A stretch of DNA of 10,868 nucleotides from Acidobacteriaceae bacterium (GTDB lineage Bacteria > Acidobacteriota > Terriglobia > Terriglobales > Acidobacteriaceae): assembly GCA_003133425.1 (NCBI GenBank), contig PKXI01000297.1:1-10868 (forward strand), written 5' to 3'. Below the pieces are notes generated by a model. It was given only the letters and a program-made list of their open reading frames with translations. It had not been told where the DNA came from and did not search any database. Numbering within the stretch: position 1 is the stretch's first letter; every line of letters begins with the position of its first letter. A program made the translations under genes and the position numbers. This document shows positions 1 through 6,705 of this stretch, one piece after another.

Positions 1-3
1 CTA

Positions 4-30
4 GAGCGTTTTCGATTTAAGTGTTTACAT
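4..30 (+). repeat. IS630 terminal inverted repeat, left copy (transposase 3' side)
   Basis: Begins GAGCG and ends ATTTAAGTGTTTACAT. It matches the reverse complement of 996-1022 with five mismatches, four of them clustered at repeat positions 5 and 9-11, so the outer tip (GAGC) and the inner 16 bases (15 of 16 identical) are the conserved parts. The TAA stop codon of the transposase (17-19) lies inside this repeat. Confidence 0.9.
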
Positions 31-956
31 ATCCGCATGAGGCGAAGAAGTTCGAGCATTCGTCTGGCGTGACGGTGTCGAGCAGGTCACCGATTTGCTT
101 CCAGAGGGCATCGATGGATCGTTTGGCGGCTTTGCGGAGCAGCGCTTTAAGTTTGGAAAAGAACTTCTCGATCGGGTTGAAGTCGGGAGAGTAGGGCGGC
201 AGATAGAGCAGGGTGGCACCTGTTGCCCGGATCGCCTCCTCAACACCTGACACCTTGTGGCTGTTGAGATTGTCGAGGATGACGATGTCTCCTGGCTGCA
301 ACGTTGGACAGAGGAATTCGCGCACATAGGCGAGAAACATCTCCCCGTCCATGGGACCGTCCGTGACCATCGGCGCGGTCAATCGTTGGCGGCGCAGAGC
401 ACCCACAAAGGTGGTCGTCTTCCAGTGCCCGTGCGGTGCTGAGGCGATACAACGTTTGCCTCTGGGAGCACGCCCGCAACGCCGCGTCATGCTGGTCGAT
501 GTCCACGTTTCATCAATGAATATAAGCCTCTCTACATCCATACCCGGCAATGCTTCAACCCACGCTCTGCGCGCCTGCTGCACGTCCTCGCGTTCTTGCT
601 CGCTGGCGTGCAGGGTTTTTTTTGAAGGTGAGATTCCACTTGTTCAACTGATGCCAAAGTGCGCCGGGCTTGATCAAAACACCCTGTTTGGCCAGCCGTT
701 CGGACAATTCCGACAACGCCAGATCTGGCTCTGCTTCGATCCAGGCGCGCAGCACCGATTCCATCTCAGCCGCGCGTGAACGGCGATGGCCGCCGATCTG
801 AAAGCTGGTCCGCTTGCCCGTCTTCTGCTCCCGATCGCGAACCTGATAAACCCAGACGCGGCTGACTTCCAGACGTCGCGCAATCGAGCTCGGCCTCTCC
901 CCACGGTCCAGCGCCCACAATACGCGCTCGCGCAAATCCTGCGAATACGATTGCAT
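17..956 (-). CDS. IS630-family transposase, two overlapping frames (probable frameshift fusion)
   Basis: The first frame (956 to 555, 133 aa) starts at ATG 954-956 behind a purine-rich GAGAGGGGGCAGG and carries an N-terminal helix-turn-helix of the kind that binds IS ends (about residues 5-45). The second frame (to stop 17-19) holds the DDE catalytic domain: first Asp in the IFIDE motif, second Asp in ILDN, Glu in NPIEKF, with 34 residues between the last two (DD34E, the IS630 signature), plus the family motif LPPYSPDFNP. The frames join at eight A (616-623 on the minus strand). Reading seven instead of eight gives an uninterrupted 312-aa protein passing through the FKKTLHASEQ block typical of IS630 transposases, with catalytic residues near D148, D228 and E263. 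The 188-aa second frame could also start alone at GTG 581-583, but that would lack the DNA-binding part. Either programmed or transcriptional slippage makes the fusion, or this copy has gained one A and is dead. Confidence 0.88.
616..623 (-). other. A8 slippery run joining the two transposase frames
   Basis: The coding strand has eight consecutive A between a TTC (Phe) codon and CCCTGC. The upstream frame reads TTC AAA AAA AAC; the catalytic frame reads TTC, skips one A, then AAA AAA ACC CTG. The shift needed is +1 (or -2, or RNA with seven or ten A). A -1 shift runs to a stop within about 27 codons, before the catalytic motifs. Homopolymer A runs of this length are known sites of polymerase and ribosome slippage and occur in several IS families. 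Confidence 0.7.
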
Positions 957-995
957 CCTGCCCCCTCTCTTCCGGCAGGACTATTATCGCATAAA

Positions 996-1022
996 ATGTA
1001 AATACTTAAATTAGAAATGCTC
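996..1022 (-). repeat. IS630 terminal inverted repeat, right copy (transposase 5' side)
   Basis: Read on the minus strand it begins GAGCATTTC and ends ATTTAAGTATTTACAT, mirroring the left repeat. It lies about 40 bp upstream of the transposase start, so the transposase promoter, if inside the element, must lie in or beside this repeat. Confidence 0.9.
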
Positions 1023-1073
1023 TAAGTTAATTATCTTAGACGGATTCTTCCCTGTCCTTTCATATTCAATCTC

Positions 1074-2084
1074 TCATTGTTGCGGAGTTACCCATTGGCC
1101 TGCGCGGGCGGAGTTGAAAACGGCCTCGATCACGGACATGTTTCCGATCGAGTCTTCAAGAGGCACGGGCACTTCAGTGTCTTCGCGCACGGCCTTGGCA
1201 AAAGCTTCGCCCTGCATTGTGTACTGATCGCACGCCGGGAATATCTCTGTGGTTATACCGCCGCCAGTCAGATCGCCATTGCTGTCGATGAAGAGACGAG
1301 TGGGCCGGTCGGGGAGAGCGTTGAAGGGGATTTCCAGTTCGATGCGGCCGCGCGTTCCCAAAAAATGGATGCGCTGGTAGGAAATCAACTGTGTGCTGCA
1401 GGTGAAAATCGAGTGTCCCTTGGAAAACTCGAGAATACCCGAGGCAAGCCGGTCGGTGTGCATCTCGGGATCACGATCGAGGCAAGCAACTACGCGCTGA
1501 GGTTCCTGCCGGAATGCGTAGCGCGAGGCATGGATCAGGTAGCATCCAATGTCATAGATGCTACCGCCGCCGCTCCCCACCTGGTTGCGGATGTTCGCGG
1601 GGTTCACATTGAAGTAGCTGAAGAAGCCTGTGATCGATCGGAGTTCTCCAATGCGGCCTTCGTCGAGCAGTTCGCGAAGCCGTAACCACTGCGGAAAACT
1701 GCGGATCATGAAGGCTTCGCAAATCTTTACCCCGGTCCGGGCGCGCACGTCGAGTAGCGATTTTGCTTCTGCCACGGTCAAGCCGATGGGCTTTTCGCAC
1801 AAAACATGCTTTCCGGCTTCGGCTGCTTTGATCGTCCACGGAACATGGAACTGATTGGGAAGTGGATTGTAGATGGCGTCGACATTGGGGTCGGCGAGAA
1901 GTTCTTCATACGAGCCGTAGGCTCTGGGAATATTGAGGGCGGCTGCCGCTTGCCGAGCTTTGGCCAGATCGCGGGATGCAATCGCGACGACGGTGGTGTT
2001 TTCGCCCTGCTGCATAGCAGGGAGCACTTTCTTGAGACCGATATTTGCGGTGCTGAGTACTCCCCAGCGGAGCTTGGTAGACAT
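1074..2084 (-). CDS. Gfo/Idh/MocA family NAD(P)-dependent oxidoreductase
   Basis: A 336-aa cytoplasmic sugar-type dehydrogenase. The N-terminal Rossmann fold shows the glycine motif GVLSTANIG (residues 8-16), the substrate-pocket segment YNPLPNQFH (72-80) and the family hallmark CEKP (96-99), whose Lys98 is the usual catalytic lysine. The C-terminal domain has GGGSIYDIGCY (172-182) followed by His185, matching the catalytic region of the dihydrodiol dehydrogenase and NADP-xylose dehydrogenase branch. Length is typical. The start ATG has no clear Shine-Dalgarno, but no earlier in-frame start exists and residue 8 already begins the first beta strand. It lies 62 bp downstream of deoC on the same strand, so the two are probably cotranscribed and may act on related sugars. 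The substrate cannot be read from sequence. The IS630 element ends 50 bp past its stop. Confidence 0.9.
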   Translation of the reverse strand: MSTKLRWGVLSTANIGLKKVLPAMQQGENTTVVAIASRDLAKARQAAAALNIPRAYGSYEELLADPNVDAIYNPLPNQFHVPWTIKAAEAGKHVLCEKPIGLTVAEAKSLLDVRARTGVKICEAFMIRSFPQWLRLRELLDEGRIGELRSITGFFSYFNVNPANIRNQVGSGGGSIYDIGCYLIHASRYAFRQEPQRVVACLDRDPEMHTDRLASGILEFSKGHSIFTCSTQLISYQRIHFLGTRGRIELEIPFNALPDRPTRLFIDSNGDLTGGGITTEIFPACDQYTMQGEAFAKAVREDTEVPVPLEDSIGNMSVIEAVFNSARAGQWVTPQQ

Positions 2085-2146
2085 GGGAATAATGATATAC
2101 GCAGGCGAGCGGGCCCAATCAAGGGCGACGGAGCAGTTTCGTTTGC

Positions 2147-2851
2147 TTATCTACTTATAGGTTCAAGACCAAGCCGCTTCCGACATTCTTCCAGCATTGC
2201 TTGCGTGCGGGTTGCCCCCACCCGGCTGACGCCAATCGCGCGGACGGTCAACAATGCATCAAGATCGCGAATTCCGCCGGCCGCCTTCACTTGAATGCTC
2301 GCCGGAGAGTATTTGCGCATTAACTCGAGGTCGGGAATTGTTGCTCCGCTCGGCGCGTACCCAGTGGAGGTCTTCACCCAATCGGCTCCGATCTCTCCGC
2401 ATATTTCGCACAACCGAATCTTTGAAGCATCATCCAAATAGGCATTCTCAAAGATTACCTTGATCTTGGCTTCTCTTGCATGAATGCATTCGGTCAGCTG
2501 CTCGAGCTCGTCGCATATATATTGCCAATCCCCGCTCCGGGCCTTGCTGATGTTGATAACTACGTCCAATTCCTGCCCGCCGTCGTCCAGCGCTTGTCGC
2601 GCTTCGGCAAGCTTGATGGCAGTTGTGTGTCCGCCATGCGGAAAACCAATGGTAGTGCTGGCATTTACAGTGGTTCGCGCAAGCAACTCAGCGCAACGGG
2701 CAAGATAGTAGGGCAGGATGCAAACGCTTGCAACGTCATAACGAACCGCCAGCGCACAACCTTCCTCAAGCTCCCGCGTGGTCAGAGATGGATTGAGCAA
2801 GGAGTGATCGATCATTTTGGCAATTGCCTTGTAATCAAAAGAATCATTCAT
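2147..2851 (-). CDS. deoC: Deoxyribose-phosphate aldolase
   Basis: A 234-aa class I aldolase that cleaves 2-deoxy-D-ribose 5-phosphate to glyceraldehyde 3-phosphate and acetaldehyde, the last step of deoxynucleoside catabolism. Visible family motifs in order are DHSLLNP (15-21), SVCILPYY (42-49), TTIGFPHGGH (66-75), ELDVVINI (94-101), KVIFENAYL (131-139), WVKTSTGY (158-165, Lys160 being the Schiff-base lysine), VKAAGGIR (188-195, Lys189 the second active-site lysine) and RVGAT (210-214). The size fits the short bacterial form. The start is supported by AGGAG (2859-2863) seven bases before the ATG. The FEN block replaces the more common IET of the Bacillus and E. coli enzymes, so this is a divergent subfamily. 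No phosphopentomutase or nucleoside phosphorylase is near; the partner is a Gfo/Idh/MocA dehydrogenase, so the in vivo substrate could be another deoxy sugar phosphate. Confidence 0.92.
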   Translation of the reverse strand: MNDSFDYKAIAKMIDHSLLNPSLTTRELEEGCALAVRYDVASVCILPYYLARCAELLARTTVNASTTIGFPHGGHTTAIKLAEARQALDDGGQELDVVINISKARSGDWQYICDELEQLTECIHAREAKIKVIFENAYLDDASKIRLCEICGEIGADWVKTSTGYAPSGATIPDLELMRKYSPASIQVKAAGGIRDLDALLTVRAIGVSRVGATRTQAMLEECRKRLGLEPISR

Positions 2852-2858
2852 GTCTCAT

Positions 2859-2863
2859 CTCCT
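2859..2863 (-). promoter_or_regulatory. Ribosome binding site of deoC
   Basis: AGGAG on the minus strand, seven bases before the ATG at 2849-2851. It is the clearest Shine-Dalgarno in the minus-strand block and fixes the deoC start. Confidence 0.7.
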
Positions 2864-2890
2864 GGCTCAGACTAGAGTCATTTAAGTCTT

Positions 2891-2905
2891 CAGGTTGAAT
2901 ACCTG
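2891..2905. other. Small inverted repeat upstream of deoC
   Basis: CAGGT and ACCTG arms (5 bp) around TGAAT, 40 bp upstream of the deoC start in the 91-bp gap after the LOG gene. It is too short for a terminator and has no T tract; it could be half of an operator or chance. Confidence 0.25.
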
Positions 2906-2942
2906 CATAGCGAAGCTTGCGCAACAATCTGGTGACTCAAGT

Positions 2943-3503
2943 TCACTTGTCGGTCACCATTTCAATTGCATCAATCGCGCTCCCGGCCACCAGCAGCAAT
3001 TGCCGGTTCTCCGGTTTCAAAAATCCCGCGGCGACTGTGGAATCGAGAAACGCCAGCAGCCCATTCCAATAGCCCGCTGTGTTGATCAGAATGCAGGGCT
3101 TGGCGTGCATCCCCAACTGCGCCCACGTAACTGCTTCCATTAACTCATCGAGGGTGCCGTAGCCGCCCGGCAGCACCAGAAATGCGTCGGCCAGCACGGC
3201 CATGCGGGCCTTGCGTTCATGCATGGTGGGAACCATTTCAAGCGCGGTCAGCCCTGTGTGAGCAATTTCTTTGCCGGCCAGCACCTCGGGCAACACGCCC
3301 GTCACTTCGGCACCACTGGCCAGAGCCGCATCGGCCACTGCGCCCATCAGCCCAATATTGGCTCCTCCATACACGAGCCCTAGTCCAGCCGCAGCTATCG
3401 CCTTGCCGAGCGCCGTAGCCTCGGCTCGAAACGCAGAGTTGGTTCCGTCGGCCGATCCGCAGTAGACGGCCACTCGTCTGCGGGGTTGATTCGCAGTTGT
3501 CAT
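2943..3503 (-). CDS. LOG-family protein (cytokinin riboside 5'-monophosphate phosphoribohydrolase-like)
   Basis: A 186-aa cytoplasmic protein of the LOG (lysine decarboxylase-like) family, whose characterised members hydrolyse the N-glycosidic bond of nucleoside 5'-monophosphates. Visible are the opening strand VAVYCGS (11-17), the glycine-rich VYGGANIGLMG (44-54), MHERK (94-98) and the defining PGGYGTLDE (112-120), which together hold the usual Arg and Glu catalytic residues. The frame opens 28 codons earlier (3587), but those residues are not family-like; starting at ATG 3501-3503 gives the normal size and places the first beta strand correctly. The Shine-Dalgarno is weak. It is divergent from uvrD and 91 bp upstream of deoC on the same strand, so it could head a three-gene transcript. 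In soil bacteria such genes are mostly nucleotide salvage or unknown; cytokinin production should not be assumed. Confidence 0.9.
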   Translation of the reverse strand: MTTANQPRRRVAVYCGSADGTNSAFRAEATALGKAIAAAGLGLVYGGANIGLMGAVADAALASGAEVTGVLPEVLAGKEIAHTGLTALEMVPTMHERKARMAVLADAFLVLPGGYGTLDELMEAVTWAQLGMHAKPCILINTAGYWNGLLAFLDSTVAAGFLKPENRQLLLVAGSAIDAIEMVTDK

Positions 3504-3593
3504 TATGTCTTTAGAATAACGCGGCGCCGCTTGACCGAATCGAGCCGGGAAATGCGCATCGTCTGGCGGATTTTCCAGCATGACCAAGGCACC

Positions 3594-3622
3594 GGCACAT
3601 CCACAGTCCCGGACGGTACACT
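3594..3622 (+). promoter_or_regulatory. Possible sigma-70-type promoter for uvrD
   Basis: GGCACA (3594-3599) and TACACT (3617-3622) are spaced by 17 bp, each matching four of six consensus bases. Transcription would begin near 3629, about 27 bases before the TTG start. The match is weak and only position supports it. Confidence 0.3.
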
Positions 3623-3655
3623 GGATAAAGGACGCTTCCCGCCTGGACCTTCGCC

Positions 3656-6490
3656 TTGCAGCCGCTAGTCTCCAACCTGAATCCCGAACAGCGCGCCGCC
3701 GTCGAGGCTACCGAGGGCCCCCTGCTTATTCTTGCCGGTGCGGGCTCCGGCAAAACTCGCGTGATTACAAGCCGTATCGCATGGCTGATCCAGGAAAAAG
3801 GAGTGGCGCCCGACTCGATCCTGGCCGTTACCTTTACAAACAAGGCTGCCAGCGAGATGGGCGAACGCGTTGATAAACTGCTGGGCCACGCAACGCTTGC
3901 CAAGCCGCTAATCGCCACCTTTCACTCGCTCTGTGTGCGCCTGCTGCGGCGCGACATCGAGGCTCTGAAGGTCGGGAACGAGGGGCTTACTCGGTCTTTT
4001 GCCATTTACGACGAGAACGACCAGCAAGGCATCGTCAAGCAGATCATGCGCCGCATGGGGCTCGACACCAAGCAGCTTACTCCGCGCACTGTTCTTGGCC
4101 GCATCTCCTGGGCCAAGAACCACATGGTCGATCCGCAGGAGTACTATCTGGCGTCAAAGGATCCGAACAGCGAGCGGATCGCCCACATCTTCAAGGGCTA
4201 CCAGGCCGAGCTGCGCAAGAATAACGCTCTTGATTTTGACGATCTGCTGCTGGAAGCAGTGCGGCTGCTGAAAGTTTCAAGCGAAGCCCGGTTGCGGTAT
4301 CAGCGTCGCTATCGTTACCTGCTGGTCGACGAGTACCAGGACACCAATCGCCCACAGTACGAGCTGATGAAGCTGCTGGCAGGGGAGCAAAAGAACGTCT
4401 GCGCCGTGGGCGACGAGGACCAGAGCATCTATTCATGGCGCGGCGCCGACATCCGCAACATTCTGGAGTTTGAAAAGGATTTCCCCAACGCCCACATCGT
4501 CAGGCTGGAGCAGAACTACCGATCGACGCAGGTGATTCTGGAAGCCGCGGGCGCGGTGGTGGCTAACAACATTCGCCGCAAGGGCAAGAAGCTCTGGACC
4601 GACCGTCAGGGAGGCTCGCTAATCGGATACTACGAGGCTCCCGACGGCGAAAACGAGGCACTTTTCATTGCTGACCGCATTCAGACCTTCCTGCGCCAGG
4701 CAAACTCGTCCGAATCGCCAAATCCTGAAGCGGCGCACTGTGCAGTGCTCTACAGGACCAACTCGCAGTCGCGCCTCGTGGAAGAGGCGCTGCGGCGCTA
4801 CAACATCAGCTACACCATGGTGGGCGGATTCAGCTTTTACGAGCGTGCCGAGATCAAGGATTTGCTCGGCTACCTGCGCCTGGTGCGGAATCCGCATGAC
4901 TCGATGGCGCTGCAGCGCGTCATTAATACTCCGACGCGCGGCATCGGCAAGACGACGCTCGAAACGCTGGAACGGCTGGCTCTCGAAACTGGCTCGTCTA
5001 CGTGGGACGCTCTCGGCGCGGCCATCTCAAACCATCTCATCTCATCGCGCGCACTGATGGCGATTGAGCAATTTCGCCAGATCATTCTCGACGCGCAGGC
5101 AATGATGGATCCCGATTTCGCCGGCAAGCTCTCGGGCGACACAGGACAGGACGAAGACGCAGACACCGGTTTCGATTACGGTGCTGCCGCAACGGAATCT
5201 GTGAGTCCCGACGCGGCGAGCGCCGACTCTGCTACCGGCTTCGACTTCGGCGGTAGCGCGGATCAGATTCCGCTGCTCGACTCGTCGAATTTCTCGCCCT
5301 TCGCAGCGAAGCCCAAGCGGCCATTCCTGACCATGCCGAAGAAAGCGGCTGAACTGGAATCTCCGCCTGAATCAAAAGCGGAGGAGAGCGACGAAGCGAG
5401 GCCCGCGTTCAGGGCTCCGGGAGATGCGGCTACGCTGCCCGAGTTGATTCGCTTCCTCATCGACCGAACCGGCTATATCAAGGCGCTGGAGGCCGAAGGT
5501 TCTCCAGAGGCCTTCAGCCGGATTGAAAACCTGAAGGAATTGGCGAACGCGGCACATGACGCGGAAGTGCGCGGCGAAACATTGGCCGAGTTCCTTGACC
5601 ACGCTGCGCTGGCATCGGACACGGATCAGTATGATCCCAACTCCCGCGTAACGCTGATGACGTTGCACGCAGCCAAGGGGTTGGAGTTTCCGCTCGTGTT
5701 TCTGGCCGGGCTTGAAGAAGGTCTGTTTCCTCATTCGCGCACGCTCTCGAATCCGGAGGAGCTCGAAGAGGAGCGGCGGCTCTGCTATGTGGGCATGACG
5801 CGAGCCATGAACATGCTGATCCTGACGCGGGCGCACTATAGGCGTCGGTACGGCAACGACGCTCCAGAGATGAGCGTTCCTTCCCGCTTCCTTGACGAAG
5901 TCCCGAGCCAGTTGATCGAGAACTTGGGCGGACGCAGTCCTGCATGGTCGACGCCCGCTTATGGAGCGGGCTATGGCGCTGGCCGGCGGCGCGCGAACCC
6001 CGGCGGCGACTTCGACGGACAGCACTACAACTACGAGGACGAGAGCCAGGAGGCCTACAATCCTGCAGCAGCCGGCAACAAGGCGTTTGGAGCGGGCAGG
6101 AAGGGCTCCGCGTCGAAGCCGTTTGTGGCTTCGTGGATGACTGCAAAAGCACCGTCTTCGAACCAGGAGATCAACCCCAAAAGCAAGAGCGCGGAAGGGA
6201 CAGACGCCATGGCGGACAAGCCGGACTCGATCGATAATATTGCGCGCTTTTTCGGCGGCAAAGCGGGCCCCGGAAAGCCGGGTGCGCTATCCCGGCCGAC
6301 GATGGCAATCCCGGAACCGCATGGCGCGGCGGGGCTTAAAAAGGGGCAGCGGGTGCGCCACGCTAAATATGGAGAAGGCACGGTGCTGATGCGCGAGGGC
6401 GATGGCGACGACGCGAAGCTGACCGTAATGTTCAATCGGCATGGGATGAAGAAGCTGATGGAAAAGTTCGCGAACCTGCAGAGGATCTAG
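3656..6490 (+). CDS. uvrD: ATP-dependent DNA helicase UvrD/PcrA (SF1A)
   Basis: A 944-aa 3'-5' superfamily 1 helicase of nucleotide excision repair, mismatch repair and transcription-coupled repair. Motifs: Q motif LNPEQ (8-12), Walker A AGAGSGKT (27-34, Lys33), motif Ia VTFTNKAASEM, Walker B DEYQD (225-229), motif III GDEDQSIYSWRGA (252-264), motif IV QNYRST (286-291), motif V TLMTLHAAKGLEF (667-679) and motif VI ERRLCYVGMTRA (706-717). Residues 893-944 form the Tudor-like C-terminal domain (GQRVRHAKYGEGTV) that in PcrA/UvrD binds RNA polymerase. The protein is about 200 aa longer than typical because of an acidic, low-complexity insert in the 2B region (484-592) and a long Gly/Ala/Ser-rich linker (760-892). 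The start is TTG: an in-frame stop at 3626 and no ATG or GTG in between leave it as the only candidate giving the conserved N-terminus; the Shine-Dalgarno is poor. Confidence 0.96.
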   Translation: MQPLVSNLNPEQRAAVEATEGPLLILAGAGSGKTRVITSRIAWLIQEKGVAPDSILAVTFTNKAASEMGERVDKLLGHATLAKPLIATFHSLCVRLLRRDIEALKVGNEGLTRSFAIYDENDQQGIVKQIMRRMGLDTKQLTPRTVLGRISWAKNHMVDPQEYYLASKDPNSERIAHIFKGYQAELRKNNALDFDDLLLEAVRLLKVSSEARLRYQRRYRYLLVDEYQDTNRPQYELMKLLAGEQKNVCAVGDEDQSIYSWRGADIRNILEFEKDFPNAHIVRLEQNYRSTQVILEAAGAVVANNIRRKGKKLWTDRQGGSLIGYYEAPDGENEALFIADRIQTFLRQANSSESPNPEAAHCAVLYRTNSQSRLVEEALRRYNISYTMVGGFSFYERAEIKDLLGYLRLVRNPHDSMALQRVINTPTRGIGKTTLETLERLALETGSSTWDALGAAISNHLISSRALMAIEQFRQIILDAQAMMDPDFAGKLSGDTGQDEDADTGFDYGAAATESVSPDAASADSATGFDFGGSADQIPLLDSSNFSPFAAKPKRPFLTMPKKAAELESPPESKAEESDEARPAFRAPGDAATLPELIRFLIDRTGYIKALEAEGSPEAFSRIENLKELANAAHDAEVRGETLAEFLDHAALASDTDQYDPNSRVTLMTLHAAKGLEFPLVFLAGLEEGLFPHSRTLSNPEELEEERRLCYVGMTRAMNMLILTRAHYRRRYGNDAPEMSVPSRFLDEVPSQLIENLGGRSPAWSTPAYGAGYGAGRRRANPGGDFDGQHYNYEDESQEAYNPAAAGNKAFGAGRKGSASKPFVASWMTAKAPSSNQEINPKSKSAEGTDAMADKPDSIDNIARFFGGKAGPGKPGALSRPTMAIPEPHGAAGLKKGQRVRHAKYGEGTVLMREGDGDDAKLTVMFNRHGMKKLMEKFANLQRI

Positions 6491-6517
6491 TACTGCGGCC
6501 GTGTGGATTTGTACTCT

Positions 6518-6543
6518 CCCAGGTCCCAGAATCGGGACCTGGG
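6518..6543. terminator. Perfect 10-bp-stem hairpin downstream of uvrD
   Basis: CCCAGGTCCC (6518-6527) and GGGACCTGGG (6534-6543) pair perfectly around AGAATC, 28 bases after the uvrD stop. No T tract follows, so it is not a classical intrinsic terminator. It may stabilise the uvrD mRNA 3' end, pause transcription, or be a unit of a dispersed palindromic repeat. The rest of the 6491-6705 gap shows no gene. Confidence 0.55.
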
Positions 6544-6705
6544 GCACCCAATCGTCATAATCCTTATTACGCAATCATGCAGTCATGGCACTCGACCCGT
6601 GCGGGCCCTGGCTCCCCACCTGACTCTTCATTTCAAAACCAGCTTTCGCCAATCTCTGACCCCTGACCCGTGTTTTGCGTGATACTGGTCGCGGGGGTTC
6701 GCGCG

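Larger units (their letters stand above)
4..1022 (-). mobile_element. Complete IS630-family insertion sequence (TA-flanked)
   Basis: The element is bounded by imperfect 27-bp terminal inverted repeats (4-30 and 996-1022, 22 of 27 positions matching) and by the dinucleotide TA on each side (2-3 and 1023-1024). TA is the usual target duplication of IS630/Tc1-mariner elements. Its only cargo is a minus-strand transposase with a DDE catalytic domain of the DD34E type. Total length is about 1.02 kb, normal for the family. It sits just past the 3' end of the oxidoreductase gene (stop at 1074-1076), so it interrupts no gene visible here; what lay to its left cannot be seen because only one base precedes the TA. 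Both ends being intact suggests a fairly recent insertion or a still mobilisable copy. Confidence 0.93.

Noticed and set aside
351..779. 142-aa plus-strand open frame inside the IS
   Set aside because: It is antisense to the transposase, has no family character, and its frame is a by-product of GC-rich coding sequence on the other strand.
1077..1685. 202-aa plus-strand open frame
   Set aside because: It lies wholly antisense to the oxidoreductase, whose motifs are unambiguous.
2943..3587. Longer LOG start at 3587
   Set aside because: The additional 28 residues are not family-like and would push the start far ahead of the first beta strand; ATG 3501-3503 gives the usual length.
5372..6152. 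Two long minus-strand frames (217 and 212 aa) under uvrD
   Set aside because: Antisense to the helicase region carrying motifs V and VI; Arg/Ser/Pro-rich shadow translations with no domain.
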